NCBI GenBank assembly: GCA_030407315.1
Contig: JALQPE010001767.1
Span: 1 to 64,000, forward strand
Source of the DNA: Asparagopsis taxiformis
Taxonomy: Eukaryota; Rhodophyta; Florideophyceae; Bonnemaisoniales; Bonnemaisoniaceae
DNA length: 64,000 bases
Reading direction: 5' to 3'
Part shown: positions 1-10,154 of the stretch, in pieces
Numbering within the stretch: position 1 is the first letter of the stretch
Layout: each line of letters opens with the position of its first letter
Program-made: the position numbers and the translations under genes
Notes under the pieces: generated by a model
The model's database searches: none
Told to the model about the DNA's origin: nothing
Seen by the model: only the letters and a program-made list of their open reading frames with translations

Positions 1-156
1 GTTAGCCAGTCAAAAAGAAAAGGTCTTCCATTAATTGGGTAGCATTTGGCTGCGCCAAACGGAGTCTTGAGAGGAAATACAGGAAAGATGATAATGGGCA
101 TAATAGAACCGAATTTGGGATCTCCATTTGAATCGCATTATTTGGAATGCGTGACA
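1..156 (-). repeat. 3' LTR of gypsy element (partial)
   Basis: Direct copy of 5260-5414, differing by one G in a G-run. It is preceded on the minus strand by a polypurine tract. It begins TGTCACGC at position 156 and continues past the left edge of the window. Confidence 0.85.
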
Positions 157-178
157 GCCCCTTCTTTTTGAAGAGCCA

Positions 179-3100
179 CTAAGCATTTCGAGCAGCTCTG
201 ACCAGATCTTGGTCTGAATAGCTGTCTAGAAACCTGTCCAGCAACACTGGAATATCCTCGCGCATGATGTCCATTGGCTCCCATGTAGGCTCCTCGTGGT
301 CAAATCCACGCCACTTGCAGCAAACTTCATAGCGTCCAATTGCTTCATTGAAGCGTAATCCTAGTATCTTAGTGACGGTTTCGTAGTGCGGGCTATTGTG
401 GTCAATAGAATCCAATAAATCTTGAGTGACGTCCAGCGATGAATCAGCATAGAACTTGAGTCTATTGCAATGAATTGTGTGTAGTTTCTTGGATATCATA
501 TCTTCCACCTCGTAGGTGTAATCTGATAATGCCCTTGTGATTCTCTGCGGCCCTGTCCATTTGACTCGCAACTTATCTCCATGTTGAGATACAACCTTAG
601 CTACCAATACGAAATCCCCGACATCAAAGTTGACATCTTGTACATTAGTTTTTTCGTTGTGAGCTTTGATTGAACGTTCCCTATTTCTTGTTCTGCTTGC
701 TGCAACACTTTTGTGAAACTCCTCCAATGATTGTTGGAGTGACTGCACATTGCATATCTTCTGTGCTTTGACGAAAGATATGCTCTTGGTTTTTGTAGCA
801 CGTGGATTGAGCATCGTTCGCAATGGATTGTCTGCAGGAAGCTGTGTCATTATTGTTATCGGCGCAAGGTTAGCTAGTCCAGTGCGAGGTGTGTGGTTAA
901 TTATGCTTTGAACAAGTGGTAGCACAGATGGCCAATCCTTTTCGCGCATGCGAAACTCAGAAAGAAGAGCTCTCGTTGCCCTTAAGACTTGTTTGCATAT
1001 AGCCTCAACTGTTCCATTGGCTTGTGGAGTGTACGGGGTTGTAAAATGATGCTGCGCATGTAATGAACGGTTGAGTGCATTCATCAATGTATTTTTAAAA
1101 TGCGGACCGCGATCTGAGTTCCATGATAGGACGACACCGAATGTTGTAAACCACTTGAGCAATGTTTGACATGTTGTCAGCGCATCAGCATTCTTGCAAG
1201 GTTCAAGCCAGCTGTACATGGAAGCGTCATCCATGACTATTAGCACGTAGCTGTAACCATCTTTGCTGTCCCCCATGTATAAAAAATCAAAATGAATGAG
1301 CTCGTTCGGTTTGTCTGCATGTAGTGCATGCCCCATTGGCCTTGCTACCTTCTCTCCGCCAATCGTGGATAAGCAATGCAAGCAAGAATTGCAGAACGCC
1401 TTGATGTCCGCCTCGATTGTATTCCATACACAGTAAGACTTGATTGCAAATGTAGTTGCAGCGACTCCGCGATGACCTCCACGACCGCAATGACCCACAA
1501 TGCATATACGCATCTGCAATTGGATGGAATTAGAAGGTATCCAGATTGTCCCAGATTCAGAACGTATCAATCCATCTTGAAGACATCCCATGGGTTCCTC
1601 CCCTTCGTCTAATGCCGCACGCTGCGCGGTGTAAATTTCCTCGTCACTGGGCCAGGTAAAATCAGGATCTAAGTCAGGCGCGACTGGTGCGCGAAATAAT
1701 GCAGAAAGTTGCACGGATTTACCTTCATGCAGGGGCTTACTGCCCCAGCGCGAGAGGAGGTCTGCCCAAACATTATCATCTCCAGCAACATGAGAAATAG
1801 TGTAGCGAAAAGCAGAAAGTTTCAAAGCCCAACGCTCAACCTTATTGGCTACATGCTTGGTGATGCCTGGTTTTGTCGAGTAGGGATCGAAAATAAACGT
1901 GAGGTTCTTGTGATCTGTGAATATGTTGAATCCTCTTGGTCGCATGAGAAGGTAGTCTAGGCGTGTGACAGAAGACACAATAGCATATGCTTCTTTCTCA
2001 ATTGTAGACCATCGGCTACTAGCACCTCTGAATGAGCCAGATAGAAACGCAAGAGGCTCATGATGCTGTTCAGCAAATTGTATATCCACCTCATTGGTTG
2101 GCACTTGTGTTAAAATCCCTGCCCAATGCTCTTCAGATGCATCTGTAAACAACTGGAAAGCCTTAGAATCATCTGGATGTGCTAGCATCACGGAATTTGC
2201 TAGTGCATTGCGCACAGCCCCAAACGTTTCCTGGTGTTCGTCTGTCCACAACTGTGAATGCAGTTGGAATTGGGATGCTGCTCTCCGGGTACGAGCTCCG
2301 ACGGCTTCATAGACCTTTTCCAATACGCGAACAAGAGGAGCAACAAGCTGTGTGAATTGTGGAATAACACTGCGCATCCAATTGGCTGCACAGATGAACT
2401 GCTGTAAATCAGCTCCAGTCATAGGCGTTTGTAATTGAAGGAGACTTTGAAGTCTGCTGGGATCCATTGTTATGCCACCACTGGATATAATTCGTCCACA
2501 CCATTTAACCTCCGAAAGGAATAAGCGACACTTAGTAGCATGAAGCTTGATTCGTTTTTTCCTGCATATTGTAAACAGTAATCGAAGCTTTAGAATGAGT
2601 AAGTGTGCAGACTTTGCGTACAATAGTAAATCATCCAGCCATTGTATGATGTCATTCTTCATCACTCCTAGAAGCTGCTGTAGCGTACTCTGAAAGAAGG
2701 CTGCAGCATTTGTTTGGCCCTGCAACACTCTGGTTGGAGTGTAAACACCATCACAAGTGATAAAGCTTTGGCATTCCTGTGAATCCTTATCAAGAGCAAG
2801 CTGAAAGTAGCCATGACATAGATCAATTATAGCATAGCATTTCGTACCAGCTAATTGGGCCGTTGCTGATTCAATGTTCGGCATCGGCCAACAGTGTGGG
2901 ACAGTCTGCATGTTAACGGGACGAAGGTCGACAGTAAAACGAAATCCTTCTGGACCAGACTTGGGGACAATGAGTGGAGCGCAAGCCCATGCACTCTCAT
3001 TATTAGATTTGACGATACCGAGCCGTATGAATTCATCAATCTTGTTACGCATAAATTCCTGTTGTTGCGGGGTATACCGACGTACTTTGACACGAACTGG

Positions 3101-5038
3101 CTTTGCATCATCTTTCAAACGGATCTTCATAGGGAGAGCTCTGATTGGCGGATCTGTTCCCAGCTTTGTTCGGAATATGTCTGCAAACTCGAACAATAGA
3201 GTGCTGAATTCTTGAACATAGTCCTGTGGTAATCCTTCCCTTACAGCATTGTCAATCATGGCTTGTATATTCGCTTGAACTTCTTCAACACTCTCTTCAC
3301 CAATAATATCTTCTAGCGTTTCGAGTGCAATGCCATCGTCATATAAAGCGTCTGCGGTAATTGCAGTGTGCATACTTTCCGTACTGTTATCACCTTGCAA
3401 ATCTTTGGGTCCAATAGTGTGTTCGTCTGCATCTAGGTGCAGTGGCATCTCTGTGACATTTGCCTCATTTGGATATGTCTGTCCGAGAATCATTGCCAAG
3501 TTAGTTGTATGGGGCGGAGCATGACTGTCTGTACGTCTCTGGGAACGACATTCAAAGCCGACATCCGAGAAGTCTGTGTCGTGGTATATACTACGTACGG
3601 ACACAATGTGGGCGTCCAGGTTGAATCCTAGTGACTGCAGTACAGGGCGTGATATAAGAACTTCAGGCATGTTATGATCAAAGACTAGGAATTCCAAATT
3701 GCGTAGTCGAAACGGGCCCTCAGATGTCATGAGTGTTGTTGACAGTCTTGCCTTTTTGTGTGCATATATCCTTGTGGTGTCACCAGATGTGTCAATAGCC
3801 AATGATACCGGTACTGGATTGGACAATGGGAGCACAGATACAAATACTCCCTGCTCCGCGCATTTGTCAAGGTGATTCTGGCTTAATGCAGAGTGATCTG
3901 CTCCATAATCACCGTTGACGATTACACTCACAGTGTCAGCCAGTTTTGCAAAGTACCTGCCAGTTCCCTGTAATGCTTCACGAGCTTCGGAATCATGATT
4001 ATATGACAAAGAGTTGAGTCTTCCGGATTTAGATCGCTCCGCATAATATTCCTTCAGAAACTTTTCCTTCTCCTTGCTGCTAGTTCTAGGACAATCCCTT
4101 ATCATATGCCTTCCATTGCACTTTTCCTTATTGAGGCATAAAGGTAACTGCTTCTTGGATGCATCCTGGCTCTTATCTTCACCTGCGGCAGCTGCGATAT
4201 TCTTACTACTAGCCGTGCTTACCGTATTTGAACGTTTTGGTAGCGAACAGGGAGATGCAGATAGTGTTGGGGTGTTACGATTAGTTCTAGCTGGAATGCA
4301 AGCGGCTGAGCTATGAAATGATGTATTTTTCAAGGCCTCAGAAGTATTCGCAATCTCTCCAGCTAGTATTTCACCTCTCTGTTGATCCACTGATGCGGAT
4401 CGGACAGGGATGAAGGGGTTACATTGTACAGCTTGCTCAACCACATACTGGTAGAACGAAAGCCAATCAGTTTTCAATGCAGTCTTACACAGGCTCAGAT
4501 CTGCCAGTATCTTACCCTGCAACTCTGCAGGCTTCAGGAGAGCGCATATGTGTGTAGTAGCCACCTGTGGGTTGATTGTTATTAGTGTATCCCAGTGCCT
4601 GCTCCTGAGAAACTTTTTGTATTCCATGAACAGGTTCTTTATACGAAGCTCTGGGTCATCCTCGTATATATTGATTTGCACGTTCGCTATGACAGCCTGT
4701 TCCAAATCATGGGGTGTGATGGAGTCGAGAGAGATGGCAGTCTTCTCTTCCAACCATTTCTTTAGAACGTCCTCATTAAGCTCTTCCACTGTATTGACGT
4801 CTTTGAATTCCTTGAACTCAACGAGAGACAGCAGCAGGTCGGGGTCGAATGAAGATTTGAGTGAGATAGCAGTAGCTACTCCACCTTGCGCATCAATGTC
4901 GCTAATGCGCTGTAGGTACCGTTGACGTGCTTTCACGAATTCGTCAATGGCTTTGCGACCAAGCTGTCGCAACTCCGGGTGTGTGATAGGGGTGAAAAGT
5001 TGTTGCCCTGTGTGGTGACAGCTGTTTGTAGGTGTCAT
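179..5038 (-). CDS. Gag-Pol polyprotein with C-terminal chromodomain, Ty3/gypsy
   Basis: One uninterrupted frame. I use the ATG at 5036-5038 (MTPTNSCHH), giving about 1619 aa; the frame stays open upstream without another ATG. Order of domains: Gag, then a CCHC-like knuckle near residue 300 (C-x5-C-x3-H-x4-C); aspartic protease near 377 with GDYGAD in place of the usual DSGAD; reverse transcriptase with WLDDLLLYA near 799; RNase H (FTDAS); integrase HHCC zinc motif near 1180-1225 and a D,D,E core (HFDF, SDRGPHF, NGTVEA); and a chromodomain near 1560-1608 (VCCKWRGF, EPTWEP). Gag-PR-RT-RH-INT order is that of Ty3/gypsy. The chromodomain may guide integration to marked chromatin, as known for chromoviruses. 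The protease DYG variant is unusual, but the frame is intact, so the copy could be active. Confidence 0.95.
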   Translation of the reverse strand: MTPTNSCHHTGQQLFTPITHPELRQLGRKAIDEFVKARQRYLQRISDIDAQGGVATAISLKSSFDPDLLLSLVEFKEFKDVNTVEELNEDVLKKWLEEKTAISLDSITPHDLEQAVIANVQINIYEDDPELRIKNLFMEYKKFLRSRHWDTLITINPQVATTHICALLKPAELQGKILADLSLCKTALKTDWLSFYQYVVEQAVQCNPFIPVRSASVDQQRGEILAGEIANTSEALKNTSFHSSAACIPARTNRNTPTLSASPCSLPKRSNTVSTASSKNIAAAAGEDKSQDASKKQLPLCLNKEKCNGRHMIRDCPRTSSKEKEKFLKEYYAERSKSGRLNSLSYNHDSEAREALQGTGRYFAKLADTVSVIVNGDYGADHSALSQNHLDKCAEQGVFVSVLPLSNPVPVSLAIDTSGDTTRIYAHKKARLSTTLMTSEGPFRLRNLEFLVFDHNMPEVLISRPVLQSLGFNLDAHIVSVRSIYHDTDFSDVGFECRSQRRTDSHAPPHTTNLAMILGQTYPNEANVTEMPLHLDADEHTIGPKDLQGDNSTESMHTAITADALYDDGIALETLEDIIGEESVEEVQANIQAMIDNAVREGLPQDYVQEFSTLLFEFADIFRTKLGTDPPIRALPMKIRLKDDAKPVRVKVRRYTPQQQEFMRNKIDEFIRLGIVKSNNESAWACAPLIVPKSGPEGFRFTVDLRPVNMQTVPHCWPMPNIESATAQLAGTKCYAIIDLCHGYFQLALDKDSQECQSFITCDGVYTPTRVLQGQTNAAAFFQSTLQQLLGVMKNDIIQWLDDLLLYAKSAHLLILKLRLLFTICRKKRIKLHATKCRLFLSEVKWCGRIISSGGITMDPSRLQSLLQLQTPMTGADLQQFICAANWMRSVIPQFTQLVAPLVRVLEKVYEAVGARTRRAASQFQLHSQLWTDEHQETFGAVRNALANSVMLAHPDDSKAFQLFTDASEEHWAGILTQVPTNEVDIQFAEQHHEPLAFLSGSFRGASSRWSTIEKEAYAIVSSVTRLDYLLMRPRGFNIFTDHKNLTFIFDPYSTKPGITKHVANKVERWALKLSAFRYTISHVAGDDNVWADLLSRWGSKPLHEGKSVQLSALFRAPVAPDLDPDFTWPSDEEIYTAQRAALDEGEEPMGCLQDGLIRSESGTIWIPSNSIQLQMRICIVGHCGRGGHRGVAATTFAIKSYCVWNTIEADIKAFCNSCLHCLSTIGGEKVARPMGHALHADKPNELIHFDFLYMGDSKDGYSYVLIVMDDASMYSWLEPCKNADALTTCQTLLKWFTTFGVVLSWNSDRGPHFKNTLMNALNRSLHAQHHFTTPYTPQANGTVEAICKQVLRATRALLSEFRMREKDWPSVLPLVQSIINHTPRTGLANLAPITIMTQLPADNPLRTMLNPRATKTKSISFVKAQKICNVQSLQQSLEEFHKSVAASRTRNRERSIKAHNEKTNVQDVNFDVGDFVLVAKVVSQHGDKLRVKWTGPQRITRALSDYTYEVEDMISKKLHTIHCNRLKFYADSSLDVTQDLLDSIDHNSPHYETVTKILGLRFNEAIGRYEVCCKWRGFDHEEPTWEPMDIMREDIPVLLDRFLDSYSDQDLVRAARNA

Positions 5039-5069
5039 TTTGGGCAAAGAAAACTCAGTAAGCCACAAT

Positions 5070-5414
5070 TGGCTTCACTAGTGATCACTGTAGTTAATCG
5101 TGGTTTGAGTTTTTGTTGAGGTGGTTTTCCTGCCTCCTTTACTTCTACTCTCTGCTACCTGCGTTTAAATACACTCGATATCTCCCTAGCTATGTTTTCT
5201 GTTTCATTGACTATGTCCAATTCCCAGCGATAAACAGCTTGCACCGCCAAAGTTTCCTAGTTAGCCAGTCAAAAAGAAAAGGTCTTCCATTAATTGGTAG
5301 CATTTGGCTGCGCCAAACGGAGTCTTGAGAGGAAATACAGGAAAGATGATAATGGGCATAATAGAACCGAATTTGGGATCTCCATTTGAATCGCATTATT
5401 TGGAATGCGTGACA
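5070..5414 (-). repeat. 5' LTR of gypsy element (inner end uncertain)
   Basis: 5260-5414 matches the left LTR copy. The remainder down to about 5070-5115 is inferred, because the left copy leaves the window. It starts at 5414 (minus TGTCACGC). The LTR supplies the stop codon of the neighbouring secreted-protein gene. Confidence 0.75.
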
Positions 5415-5887
5415 GTCGCAGAAGGTACCACCACAGTTGAGACAGAAGGCGCGAGCGTGAACGCTATGAAAACATTAGAAATGCTGCTGCTTGTCACTGA
5501 ACTCGTCACGACAGTAGTTGTGGATGAAGGTATCGGAAGCGGAGCAACTGTTACTAGATTCCCACTTGACGTCGTTCCAGAAGTTATAGCAGTACCTGTA
5601 CCTGCAGCCAAATCGGACCCACCTAAGACCGTTGTGGATGTGAGAGAAGAAAGAGGAAGTGGGGGAACTGTGACTGGAAGACCGATATTTGTAGACTGGT
5701 CCACTGGTTCTTGTCTTGCGTACGTGGGAAGTGATGCCGCTGGGTTACGAGCGCCATTTTGCCATTCAGAATGATACCTTTCGTTTTCAAATGTTTTCGT
5801 GCCTTCGTCGGGAATAAAGGCTGCCCATGTCGTTGAGAACAGTGTCAAAGCAATAATTAGAGAAGGGGAGACTTTCAGAATATCCAT
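5396..5887 (-). CDS. Secreted Ser/Thr-rich protein, 3' end replaced by LTR
   Basis: 163 aa starting at the ATG at 5887. The N-terminus is a clear signal peptide (MDILKVSPSLIIALTLFSTT, cleavage probably after TWA). The mature part is low-complexity, rich in Ser, Thr, Val and Pro (runs such as SSTTTVVTSSVTSSS), as in cell-wall or extracellular proteins. No family is recognised. The last five codons (V-T-H-S-K) and the stop come from the gypsy 5' LTR that begins at 5414. The original C-terminus has therefore been cut off and should lie to the left of the element, outside the window. A TATTTAAA-type box lies about 95 bp upstream. The gene may still be expressed as a slightly chimeric protein. Confidence 0.65.
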   Translation of the reverse strand: MDILKVSPSLIIALTLFSTTWAAFIPDEGTKTFENERYHSEWQNGARNPAASLPTYARQEPVDQSTNIGLPVTVPPLPLSSLTSTTVLGGSDLAAGTGTAITSGTTSSGNLVTVAPLPIPSSTTTVVTSSVTSSSISNVFIAFTLAPSVSTVVVPSATVTHSK

Positions 5888-5980
5888 GGCGGAGTTGTGT
5901 TAGGAACTCAAAGGATTAGTCCGCGATGCGGTGCGAGAGTGGTTGCAAACTAGCGATGTTCATTCCCCCCGTTTCGAGCA

Positions 5981-5988
5981 TATTTAAA
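5981..5988 (-). promoter_or_regulatory. TATA-like box of the secreted Ser/Thr-rich gene
   Basis: TTTAAATA on the minus strand, about 95-100 bp upstream of the ATG at 5887. The spacing is similar to other genes in the window. Confidence 0.35.
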
Positions 5989-8900
5989 GTACGGGTTATT
6001 CCGGTAGAACTTGATGCTTTAGAGACAGTCTAAACATGTCGCATCTCTACAAGTCCAATAATTCCTATCAGAATCTGTTCTATCTGTATAGGCTTTCACT
6101 GTCTTACCCCAATGCTGCCAGTTGCGTGAGATTACTTTTTCAATCGTCATACGCAATTAGACGACATTACGAACACTCCCATAGCAGGTGTTTGTGGTGC
6201 AAGAACTGTAAGTGACTTCGAAATGAACGGGAAGAGGCCAACATTCAAGTGTGACAAGAACCATCCTGGCTGGATCATCAGATACTGATAGTGCTTCCCC
6301 AAAAAGGAGACAAGAACGGAAACAAAGTATCAAAAACCAAGAAAACAGTATGGAAATGGTGCCTTTCGCACTGAAAATCATGCATGGGAGAATCGTTTTC
6401 AGTTCGAAAGGTCCAATGGTGCTAGTATTGAGAATGCAAATGTACCAGCGCAATTACATACTGCCCCTTCAGTTCTGGACGGTTGAGACCATCGCTACGG
6501 AGGCTACTAAAAATTTTAATAAGAGGAGAGGGAAGAGCTTCGTGTCAGAAGTAGCTGGCGTGACCTTGAGGGAGGGAAATTGCTCTAGAATACTATGTGT
6601 GAACGGAAACTATTGGATGCACGATGCACATACTGTGCGACCATAGAGATCGCTGTATCTGCGCAGGTACCAGAGATGGGATCTGAGCTCAAAATATGGC
6701 TATCCTACCATATTAAACATAATCATCCCTATACCTCGTTAAATTGAACTTCCCATCCATGGATGTGATGAATATTGCCCAGCTCAACGTTTTCTCTGGG
6801 AACCGTGTGCTACCTGCCATATTGTTTATTAAAAGCGAGCCTCTCGTATAAGCGTGTGTAGTAACCTTACAGTCATACATGCGTATCTGATGGCTGCAAA
6901 ACGGTTTCACATTTTCCACTACTTGTACAGAACCGTGCGTATGCCACGAACTATTTCAACGCTGTATGTTTTTCTTCAATCTTCCTAGGATACTCTCATG
7001 TGCAAGACGCCGCCTTTCGCTTCCACTACCCTAGCTCAGCAGACTCGTGTGGTTTTTGTATCAATTACTCGCATACTGAGCGGGCTAGATCCCGCCGGCC
7101 GTTGAAGACCACTTGAGTCACACCAGACGCAGACGCACCACATACGTACTGTAGCCTCCAAAACGAGTGGAAAAGTTAAATCAACATGATATACCGCACT
7201 CTAGCGTGACAGTAACTATGTATATTACACCAACATACATTGAACTGGGCTGTTCGCATTTCCAGAACCCGCCAACGGTAAGCGCAGCTAGAGCAGTGGG
7301 GTAATTTCACGTTCTCTGCAGAACAGGCTAGCGGGGGAATGAAACTAAATTCGCTAAACTGGTTAGACTTTAGAAGTGAAGTGCAGTTCGTGGGAGGCTT
7401 TGAAAGTCGTACTGAAACCAAGGCAATTGCCAAGATTGACTCAGGAGGAGCACCAGTCCAACGAAAAATCTACATGTTCGATCATTGCAAGCCTGGGATT
7501 TTCATTTTCTACAAAGTGAGACCTCTCTGAAGGGACTCGCAGGAGAAGAAATCCTTCTCCTGGCTGTGTTGTGCGCCGAACTGAAGAATCTGTTCTAGGG
7601 TGAGGTCAACTGTGCCATTTAGCCGAACTCTCATCTCGCGTGTGCACGAGAGATGACATGTGAAAATTGTTGAGAACCGCCGCTCAACCTGTCGTCTACA
7701 GGTTGGGCGTGCGAGCTGTGGAGTCGCAGGGTTGGCTTTGATGCTCAAGTCATATTTCATTGTGCGTGTGTTGAAGGGCAGCTGTCGTGTAATGCCGTTG
7801 CTCTGTTATGATCAGAGTGTGGCAAAGCGCTGCAGGGCCGTACATGACACGTGGGCTACGGGTTTTAGTGCCCTTGCACGGGATGGAATGCGCGAATTTT
7901 TCCACTGATTCGCTCGTCGCGAGTTCAATTCTGCATCACAACACCAGGCCAAAGTGATGCATTTCTCATCGCCTTGATCATCTTCCCGGCATTCGATCTG
8001 CGCTCTGTGGACTTTATAATTTACCTTGTTTGGATGAGCTTGCTCAGAATTGTCATCCACAGTAATGAACGTCACGACTTCCGTGGTAATCACAGAGCTA
8101 GCCAAAACTGAGAATGAAGTGGAATTGCAGGATTCTGTGGACAGGAGAAACTGGAAAAAATAACCCTGGTGTTCAAGAGCGCTGGATATATTTCCATCCT
8201 GATTTCAAAGAGAAGAGAAATGAAACCTCCGCGTGTACAGTTCGATTCTACTCGGCCGTCGTTGAGCTGAATTGAACATCCTATTTCTTCATTACATGCA
8301 AAGGCAGTTTGTATTGTACAATCTGGAAGCAGCATCCCCTCAGCACCGGCATGATGAGTCGGCGCATCGTTGAAGATTCGATCTCTTCGCGTTGGTGCGC
8401 CCTCGCTCCATACACAGGAATGAAGAGTTGCTTCAAACTGAAGAATCGGATGCCTCATTTCGGTGTTGCCTTGTTGGTGCGTGGTGTTCGGATGACATTT
8501 TGGGTGACCTTGCGAAATTACACAACAATCTCCGCAAATGAAATTTTAATATGTAAATTAAAGTGTCAATTGCATAATGCAAAAGAAATGCCTCTGCAGT
8601 GGAAACATGTCGCTGTTTCATACGAATTTAACGTAAAATGAGCAAATTGTAAGCAGAAATTAAGATTAATTTTAGTGATTGCCATTTCTTTACCGCCAAT
8701 ACAACTATTGGGAGCCAATCAGGAGAGACCACATTCTCCTGTATATGCTCGCTTCGCCACCTAGCGCGCCGTGACTCATGGACCGTTTCGTCCAAGTATG
8801 CAGATATTACCCGTCCAGCCGTTACTCAACGTCGTCACATCGCAATGCGCCTTTGCCAATGATGTTTCCTGACGGATATACTCTTCCCGCGATAAAAAAG

Positions 8901-9551
8901 GAGAGCAAATCGGTAGCGGAAGGCGCCCGCAGTCTAGTCCTAGATATGACATTTCAAATTTTCGGTAACCAATGTATCCAGCGGCAAGGGGTGCATCTAA
9001 CTTTTTTTGCTGCAGTCTTCCACAAGATCGCGGCACAGGGAACAACAGTACGAATATCTTCTCTTATTGGCGACAAATCCAAAGCTAGATTTCGCATGAG
9101 CTTTCTCTTAAAATGTTCTGACCCATACAAGTTTGTGTGGTTCTCAACAGGAAGCAAAATGTTCACTGGGCATCAAGAAATCTTTGTAGTGTGAGGTAGT
9201 ATCCTAGCGATTAGCATCTCTAGGTCGTCAACAAAAATTGGCATGAACTAACAAAAACAAAACATTGCAGTGTCGGACACCACCACACCTACAAATTATT
9301 TTCATAACTGAGCAACTACCTCCACCTCTGCCCCCACATTCCATTTTCTTGTCAATATTACCCTCTCTACCTCACACGCGACTAAATCTGCACTGAAACA
9401 CGATTTTTCCTCTCTCCCTACACATCACCTCCAAATATTTCGCGACCCCAGATATCCATCCCACACTCCAACCAGTACATAACTGGACAAGCACGTACCA
9501 AACACAACCAGGCCAAAAATCCAAACGCAACCTACAACAAACACCTCAACA
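5989..9551. other. Intergenic DNA, no supported gene
   Basis: Short open frames exist on both strands (for example 6251-6646 plus and 8778-9194 plus). None has a recognisable motif, a signal peptide or a leader like those of the real genes. Two or three copies of the hairpin family described under Findings lie at 8370-8460. The stretch just upstream of 9552 is A/C-rich and is probably the leader of the next gene. Confidence 0.6.
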
Positions 9552-10154
9552 ATGACGTCATCACATCCATTCGCCCGTCTTACATGCATCTTCGGGTCCG
9601 GCCGCTCCCCAGCAAACCCGAAAGCGCGGAGGGGACCGGGGAATGGAACGCGGAAGCGAAAGAGGCCTATTGCATCGCGCAAATCAAAGGCGCAGATGCA
9701 GGAAGACCACCACAGGCCTATGAAACTTTACCGATGGCAGCATGGAAAGTTTCCATCATCAAGCCGCGAAAGTGCCGCCTGGACAGATGCCCTGGATCTA
9801 TGTGGAAACAATGCACACGTTTCCACACCGGGAGTACACCCCAGACCTTTGGTGTGCCGATGGCACAGCGGCTCTATCGGCGGCTCTGGACGGCTTGACG
9901 CTGGGCGAACAGAACCGCCGGTGGCGTTGTTTGATGATGATGTGGCAGATATTGACAGCAGGATGACGTCTGCCGACTCGTCACTGGAGTCTCTGTCGTG
10001 GCATGCGGATGACTTTGCTTTGCGAGGGAAGGATGGCGATTTGGAAGCAAGGATTATTTATAGCAAAGGGAGCGAAGAAATAGAAAGTAGAGAAACAGCT
10101 ATCCGTATGGATTCACTGGAAATTGAAACGTATAGCGGAGACTTTTTGTGGTAG
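9552..10154 (+). CDS. Hypothetical protein, basic N-terminal half, acidic C-terminal half
   Basis: 200 aa. No family recognised. I support this start because it follows an A/C-rich leader (...CACCTCAACA before ATG) of the same style as the leaders of the Arg-rich gene at 16763 and the Cys-rich gene at 28856. The N-terminal half is basic (GNGTRKRKRPIASRKSK). The C-terminal half is acidic and Ser-rich (FDDDVADIDSRMTSADSS) and ends ETYSGDFLW. There is no signal peptide or membrane segment. Two other plus-strand frames are also open over parts of 9584-9966, so a frameshift or a missed intron near 9750-9900 is possible and the central part of the protein may be wrong. Confidence 0.4.
   Translation: MTSSHPFARLTCIFGSGRSPANPKARRGPGNGTRKRKRPIASRKSKAQMQEDHHRPMKLYRWQHGKFPSSSRESAAWTDALDLCGNNAHVSTPGVHPRPLVCRWHSGSIGGSGRLDAGRTEPPVALFDDDVADIDSRMTSADSSLESLSWHADDFALRGKDGDLEARIIYSKGSEEIESRETAIRMDSLEIETYSGDFLW

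Larger units (their letters stand above)
1..5414 (-). mobile_element. Ty3/gypsy chromodomain LTR retrotransposon (3' LTR cut by window edge)
   Basis: The element reads on the minus strand. A repeat at 1-156 matches 5260-5414 with one indel (GGG versus GG at an AATTGGGTAGC site), so these are LTR copies. Both start with TGTCACGC on the minus strand. A polypurine tract (157-170, minus-strand CAAAAAGAAGGGGC) directly abuts the left copy, which identifies it as the 3' LTR. The 5' LTR therefore starts at 5414 and ends somewhere around 5070-5115. Its exact end and the primer site could not be fixed. The other end of the element lies outside the window, so the target duplication cannot be checked. 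The nearly intact reading frame suggests a fairly recent insertion. Confidence 0.9.
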
